DNA from: Saprospiraceae bacterium
Lineage (GTDB): Bacteria > Bacteroidota > Bacteroidia > Bacteroidales > JAIPBB01
NCBI GenBank assembly: GCA_021739805.1
Contig: JAIPBB010000229.1
Span: forward strand, 1-8,820
DNA length: 8,820 nt
Direction: 5' to 3'
Shown here: piece by piece, positions 5,717 to 8,820 of the stretch
Layout: each line of letters starts with the position of its first letter
How positions within the stretch are numbered: position 1 is the first letter of the stretch
Translations under genes and position numbers: made by a program
Notes under the pieces: model-generated
Told to the model about the DNA's origin: nothing
The model's input: only the letters and a program-made list of their open reading frames with translations
Databases searched by the model: none

Positions 5717-5728
5717 TTAGTAAATTTG
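5698..5728 (+). promoter_or_regulatory. Housekeeping promoter of the T9SS cargo operon
   Basis: TTG (5698-5700) and TAAATTTG (5721-5728) are separated by exactly 20 bp, an excellent match to the Bacteroidota TTG-N17-23-TAnnTTTG promoter. The inferred start point near 5734 leaves a leader of about 15 nt before the ATG at 5749, typical for this phylum. Confidence 0.65.
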
Positions 5729-5748
5729 TTTGACTAATATTTTATAAT

Positions 5749-6678
5749 ATGAAAAAGTTCCTTTTCTTTCTAATAATATCATTCTATTGTTTATCAGGTC
5801 AAACTCAGACAAATACGTATCATCCTTTTCCTGATTCTTATTATTGGCGAGTAGATTGGCACTGCCAGCATTATCAATCCAATTGTAACGAACGTTATCA
5901 TTATAATTACTATTTCGATGGTGATACAATAATAAATGGTAATTCCTATAAGAAGTTAATGCGTGACTCAGTTGTTCTTATTGGAATAGGTGGGCCTCCT
6001 TGCACTCTCAACCCTTGGGCAGCAAATAAAGGATATATGGGTGCTTTAAAAGAAGATTCAATATTAAATAAAACTTATTTTCTATGGTCAAATTTATCTT
6101 ATGATACTCTACTTTATGATTACAACTTGGTTTCAGGTGATACTTTAAAGGGTGGTCTTGTCTGGAATTACTTAATAGTAAGTTCTGTTGACTCAGTATT
6201 AATCGGAAATGGATATAGAAAAAGATGGAATTTCAATTCCAGTGAAGGACCGGGATATATTATTCAAGGAATTGGGTCTAATAATGGCTTAATCGAAAGA
6301 ATTAACAGTACTGGATTTTGTTACTCATCACTAGTTTGTATAAAAGATTTAACAACGACTTTATTTACATCAAATTTTTCTTCATCATACGGATGTCAGC
6401 TAATATTACCTGTTAAAGAACAAGTGCATACCCGAAAGACTATTCATATTTTCCCAAATCCAACCTCCGATTACATTATAATCGAAAGCAAAAATCCTTT
6501 AAATAAAATAAAAGAAATTAAAATTTATAATTCTCTTGGAATCCTAAATGAAAATCTATTCCCAAATATAAGTGATGTAAAAATAGACATATCACTCTTT
6601 CCAAATGGATTATATTTTCTCATTGTTGAAGATATGAATGGAGAGAAATCAGTAAAGAAAATTATTGTTAATAAATGA
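5749..6678 (+). CDS. Secreted protein with T9SS type A sorting domain, function unknown
   Basis: The 309-residue product begins with a Sec signal peptide (MKKFLFFLIISFYCLSGQ and following residues) and ends with a T9SS sorting domain at about 233-309: IHIFPNPTSDYIIIES, EIKIYNSLG, and GLYFLIVEDMNGEKSVKKI. Such proteins cross the outer membrane by the type IX system and are released or anchored at the surface after removal of this domain. The middle part (about 22-225) has the motifs DGDTIINGNSYKKL (57-70), GALKEDSI, DTLLYDYNLVSGDTL (119-133) and YIIQGIGSNNGLIE (170-183). I have the impression of a recurrent Bacteroidota cargo family with these motifs but cannot name it. The mature part contains eight Cys, several probably in disulfides. 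No catalytic motif is seen. It is the first gene of a two-gene unit, 12 bp ahead of the kelch gene and driven by the promoter at 5698-5728. Confidence 0.88.
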   Translation: MKKFLFFLIISFYCLSGQTQTNTYHPFPDSYYWRVDWHCQHYQSNCNERYHYNYYFDGDTIINGNSYKKLMRDSVVLIGIGGPPCTLNPWAANKGYMGALKEDSILNKTYFLWSNLSYDTLLYDYNLVSGDTLKGGLVWNYLIVSSVDSVLIGNGYRKRWNFNSSEGPGYIIQGIGSNNGLIERINSTGFCYSSLVCIKDLTTTLFTSNFSSSYGCQLILPVKEQVHTRKTIHIFPNPTSDYIIIESKNPLNKIKEIKIYNSLGILNENLFPNISDVKIDISLFPNGLYFLIVEDMNGEKSVKKIIVNK

Positions 6679-6690
6679 CAACAAATAAAA

Positions 6691-7212
6691 ATGAAAAAAC
6701 TTTTTACCATAATCATTTGCATAATTGCATTTCAGTCAAATTCATTTTCTCAAACATGGGACACACTTGCCAATCTTCCCGAAGGTCTGACATTTCCAGT
6801 GGCAGTTGAATTAAATGGAGAAATTCATGTGATTGGAGGTGGAGGTTCTGCCGGTGCAACTGACCTTCATTTGCGTTATAAACCAAGCACTAATGTTTGG
6901 GACACACTTGCTCCTGTTCCATATCTTGCACAGCAACCCGCAGGTGCAGTCCTTAATGGAAAAATTCATTATTTCGGTGGTGGTTATCCAAATTCAGGCA
7001 CACGACTTTCTTCTCACTATGCATATGACCCTGTTTCCAATACATGGGATTCAGCTGCTTTCCTGCCTATTCCCCGCGTAATAATGAAAGCCGCTTCTAT
7101 TAACGGCAAAATATATGCAATGAGTGGTCAACCGGATAAAGCAAGAGTTGATGAATACAACCCATCTACCGATAACTGGACTCAAAAAAAAAAATCCATT
7201 GCCAGACAATAA
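6691..7212 (+). CDS. Kelch-propeller T9SS cargo protein, N-terminal part (gene broken by a frameshift)
   Basis: This is the first half of one gene that continues in the next reading frame to 7867. As read, it stops after 173 residues; the last six (KSIARQ and neighbours) are out-of-frame sequence. Residues 1-20 are a Sec signal peptide (LFTIIICIIAFQSNSFS, then QTW). Kelch-type blades follow: LNGEIHVIGGGGS (41-53), LNGKIHYFGGGYPNSG (88-103) with YAYDPVSNTWDSAAFLP (110-126), and INGKIYAMSGQPDKARVDEY (137-156) with NPSTDNWTQKK. The break falls in a run of eleven A residues (7184-7194). Ten would join this frame to the downstream one, giving a 391-residue protein with about six kelch blades and a T9SS tail. 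The gene starts 12 bp after the previous cargo gene and shares its promoter. Kelch propellers usually bind proteins or glycans; the target is unknown. Confidence 0.85.
   Translation: MKKLFTIIICIIAFQSNSFSQTWDTLANLPEGLTFPVAVELNGEIHVIGGGGSAGATDLHLRYKPSTNVWDTLAPVPYLAQQPAGAVLNGKIHYFGGGYPNSGTRLSSHYAYDPVSNTWDSAAFLPIPRVIMKAASINGKIYAMSGQPDKARVDEYNPSTDNWTQKKKSIARQ
7184..7194 (+). other. A11 homopolymer at the frameshift of the kelch gene
   Basis: Eleven consecutive A residues lie exactly where the kelch reading frame changes by one. Removing one A gives Thr-Gln-Lys-Lys-Asn-Pro-Leu-Pro, which continues the blade pattern seen elsewhere (W, two to five residues, then PLP). The cause may be a sequencing indel, a real mutation, or a slippage site. 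Confidence 0.85.
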
Positions 7213-7867
7213 TTTTTGGTATTCTGCAATAGTGGTGCTTAACAATGAAATTTATCGTTTTGGTGGCGGTGGATATACCGGACCAGTAACTTCTGTGCAT
7301 AAATACGATTCCATTAATGATTCTTGGACAAGTATAGCGAATTTGCCAAAGGCACTTCACGCACCGGCAGGAGTCGCATTGGGAGGAAAAATTTATATTT
7401 CAGGAGGTTATAATGCAGGACCACTTGATGAAGTTTATGTATTTGATCCGGGCACTTCAACTTTTAACACTGTAAATCCATTGCCGGGTGGTCGTTCTTA
7501 TCACGATATGGTTACAGTTGGTAGCTGTATATATTCAATCGGTGGAAATAATTCTGCTTTTCCTGCTATGAATACTTACCTGATTCGCAATTGCAATCCT
7601 TATAATGTTTCAGTAAATGAAATAAATTCCGAAAAATCAATAATGGTCTTTCCAAATCCCACATCTGATTATATTTACTTTGAAACTGATAAGGTTTTAA
7701 ATGTAGAATTGTTTGATTTAAACGTGGCAAAAAAACTTAGTATTCAGCTAAAAAATGAAACTAAAAAAATTGACATTTCACACTTGCCCGAAGGAATTTA
7801 TTTCTATCGTGCATACAATAATGATGGGGCTGAGACATTTGTGGGGAAGATAATTGTGGTGAGATAA
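7193..7867 (+). CDS. Kelch-propeller T9SS cargo protein, C-terminal part (frameshifted)
   Basis: This is the second half of the kelch gene, in frame +1 relative to 6691. An ATG at 7124 opens this frame, but the residues it would add are meaningless compared with the kelch pattern, so it is not a separate gene. Coding sense starts at the A run with NPLPDNNFWYSA. Blades are LNNEIYRFGGGGYTGPVTSV with YDSINDSWTSIANLP, LGGKIYISGGYNAGPLDEVY with FDPGTSTFNTVNPLP, and VGSCIYSIGGNNSAFP. The last 76 residues are a T9SS type A sorting domain: MVFPNPTSDYIYFET, NVELFDLN, KKIDISHLPEGIYFYRAY, and FVGKIIVV. The start of this tail is nearly identical in wording to that of the upstream gene (FPNPTSDYI), which suggests a shared sorting signal or recent exchange. 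With the frame restored, export and surface display would be expected; as read, the N-terminal part would lack the sorting tail. Confidence 0.85.
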   Translation, partial: NPLPDNNFWYSAIVVLNNEIYRFGGGGYTGPVTSVHKYDSINDSWTSIANLPKALHAPAGVALGGKIYISGGYNAGPLDEVYVFDPGTSTFNTVNPLPGGRSYHDMVTVGSCIYSIGGNNSAFPAMNTYLIRNCNPYNVSVNEINSEKSIMVFPNPTSDYIYFETDKVLNVELFDLNVAKKLSIQLKNETKKIDISHLPEGIYFYRAYNNDGAETFVGKIIVVR

Positions 7868-8184
7868 ATTGAGAGAGATGGGGTGAAGGGGTGAATACGA
7901 GAGCCTGAGAGTACGAGACTTAGTAGGGAGTATGTTGTAGTAATTTCGTTGCCATGCTTTGATGAAATTTGAATTTAGAGCAAAACTTATGCGTGGTGTA
8001 TCGAGAAATGACGGAATAACGAGAACATAAAAGAATATTTATTTTGGTTGTATTATTAGTATTTATTAAGTTTGGGGGATTGAAATTTTAAATGGATAAG
8101 GTTTCCTAGGATAAAATAATTTATTACATATAGCATCCATATTTGGAGGAAATGTAGACATTTTTTTCTATATATAAAGGAAAT
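7868..8184. other. Spacer of about 320 bp with repeat debris and a promoter
   Basis: No gene is visible. The first part is G/A-rich: a perfect tandem GGGGTGAA pair (7880-7895), GAGAGCCTGAGA (7899-7910, cf. 852-863 on the minus strand) and GTACGAGAC. At 7937-7978 the minus strand reads LNSNFIKAWQRNYY, with the WQRNYY wording of REP-associated (IS200-like) transposases, but its flanks do not follow that family. From 8043 the spacer holds the promoter of the next gene and then a leader containing the 8-bp palindrome TCCTAGGA and TCCATATTTGGA. No terminator with a T-run is evident after the kelch gene. Confidence 0.5.
8043..8074 (+). promoter_or_regulatory. Housekeeping promoter for the last gene
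   Basis: TTTG (8043-8046) and TAAGTTTG (8067-8074) are spaced by 20 bp, an excellent match to the Bacteroidota consensus. The start point would be near 8080, giving an unusually long leader of about 105 or 150 nt depending on the start codon used. That leaves room for leader-level control, though I see no known riboswitch. Confidence 0.55.
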
Positions 8185-8229
8185 ATGAGGAATAGTACAC
8201 TTATATTGGTGAAGGCAATCCGTGAAAAC

Positions 8230-8820
8230 ATGCGAATAGCATTACTCTTAACAATATTTTTCACATACTCCTTCACTACTGTTGGTCAAGGTTTCTATGA
8301 CCATAACAACCTATTGATTAATAGGAAGAGCATAATTAAGTTAAATATTTCTTCAGTTACAGCGACTACTTTTTACCCCGACAGCTGTTTTCACCCTTTA
8401 AGTAACTTTGTTTTTGAGTATAAGTTTGATAGAAGCGGAAATATAAATAAACGTAAATATTGGAATACTCAATTAGATGGAAACAATTACTTATATGTCA
8501 CACTGGTTATTGACACAATTTACTTCATTCCACAATTCCAACGTTTTAATTATTATTGTGTTTCTCAATCTAAAGTTGTCAAATTCAATCAATACAAGGA
8601 ACGCAAAAGGCTTTATATAAGAAAAGTATTCAATAAACTTGGTTTAATGCAAAGCCAAAACAATAACTGTTGGAGTCGTGGGACAGAAGAAAGTGATTTT
8701 TTTGTTGATACTACATTATTGAATAAACGGGTTAACATTCCACGTTGGCTTATCCCAGCTGGTGATTCAATAGCTTTGTTTAAAGACACTTTATTAGTCT
8801 TTAACAAAAATGAAGCATCA
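8230..8820 (+). CDS. Secreted protein of unknown function (3' end beyond the window)
   Basis: The frame stays open to the last base, giving 197 residues of an incomplete protein. From the ATG at 8230 it begins with a standard Sec signal peptide (MRIALLLTIFFTYSFTTVGQ, cleavage near Gly18-Gln20). An in-frame ATG at 8185, with AAAGG five bases ahead, would add 15 residues and place the hydrophobic core unusually far from the N-terminus, so 8230 is preferred but not certain. The mature part is rich in aromatic and polar residues (NLLINRKSIIKLNISSVTAT, FEYKFDRSGNINKRKYW, VIDTIYFIPQFQRFNYYCVS, IPAGDSIALFKDTLLVFNKN) and contains Cys residues. I do not recognise the family, and a sorting domain, if any, lies outside the window. 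It is driven by the promoter at 8043-8074. Confidence 0.75.
   Translation, partial: MRIALLLTIFFTYSFTTVGQGFYDHNNLLINRKSIIKLNISSVTATTFYPDSCFHPLSNFVFEYKFDRSGNINKRKYWNTQLDGNNYLYVTLVIDTIYFIPQFQRFNYYCVSQSKVVKFNQYKERKRLYIRKVFNKLGLMQSQNNNCWSRGTEESDFFVDTTLLNKRVNIPRWLIPAGDSIALFKDTLLVFNKNEAS

Noticed and set aside
7124..7192. Separate gene starting at the ATG at 7124
   Set aside because: The first 23 residues are an out-of-frame reading of a kelch blade; the frame only makes sense as the continuation of the gene starting at 6691.
8613..8807. 64-residue minus-strand reading frame at the right edge
   Set aside because: The plus-strand frame with a signal peptide and promoter covers this region; the antisense frame shows nothing recognisable.

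Overview
The window is AT-rich DNA from a member of the Bacteroidota, probably a marine, gut or environmental relative of Bacteroidia or Flavobacteriia. The evidence is convergent. Two genes encode C-terminal type IX secretion (T9SS) sorting domains containing FPNPTSD. Three promoters match the Bacteroidota -7 box TAnnTTTG. Start codons lack Shine-Dalgarno sequences and follow A-rich leaders. There are LVIVD-repeat lipoproteins, and an ECF sigma factor sits directly upstream of a membrane-anchored outer-membrane barrel protein.

Layout. Positions 1-1441 (minus strand) hold two lipoprotein genes with LVIVD-type beta-propeller repeats; the second is cut by the window edge. From 1655 on, all genes lie on the plus strand: an ECF sigma factor (1655-2182), a putative dual membrane-spanning anti-sigma factor (2189-3556), a small outer-membrane barrel protein (3596-4216), a PLP-dependent cysteine-desulfurase-like enzyme (4374-5615), a secreted T9SS cargo protein (5749-6678), a kelch-propeller T9SS cargo gene broken by one extra A in an A11 run (6691-7867), and a secreted protein running off the right edge (8230-8820).

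The most interesting part is 914-4216. The sigma gene and the lipoprotein gene diverge from a 214-bp region. That region holds two outward-facing copies of one bipartite sequence, ACGCAACCA-N15-CATT(A/C)TA(A/G)T, with identical spacing. I read these as a pair of divergent ECF-type promoters, which would make the sigma factor autoregulated and the surface lipoproteins its output. The 455-residue product encoded 6 bp after the sigma gene has a short cytoplasmic segment, one inner-membrane helix, a long charged periplasmic linker and a C-terminal outer-membrane barrel. This is the architecture of the Dma anti-sigma factors of Bacteroides thetaiotaomicron, which connect the outer membrane to a cytoplasmic sigma factor in one chain.

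Intergenic DNA here is scarred. There is an apparent leftover of a barrel C-terminus after 4216, an antisense leftover of a T9SS sorting domain at 5624-5716, and G/A-rich dispersed repeat debris at 757-913 and 7868-7925. A purine hexamer repeat inside the anti-sigma linker closely matches debris at the 3' end of the divergent lipoprotein gene. No tRNA, rRNA, CRISPR array or intact insertion sequence was seen.
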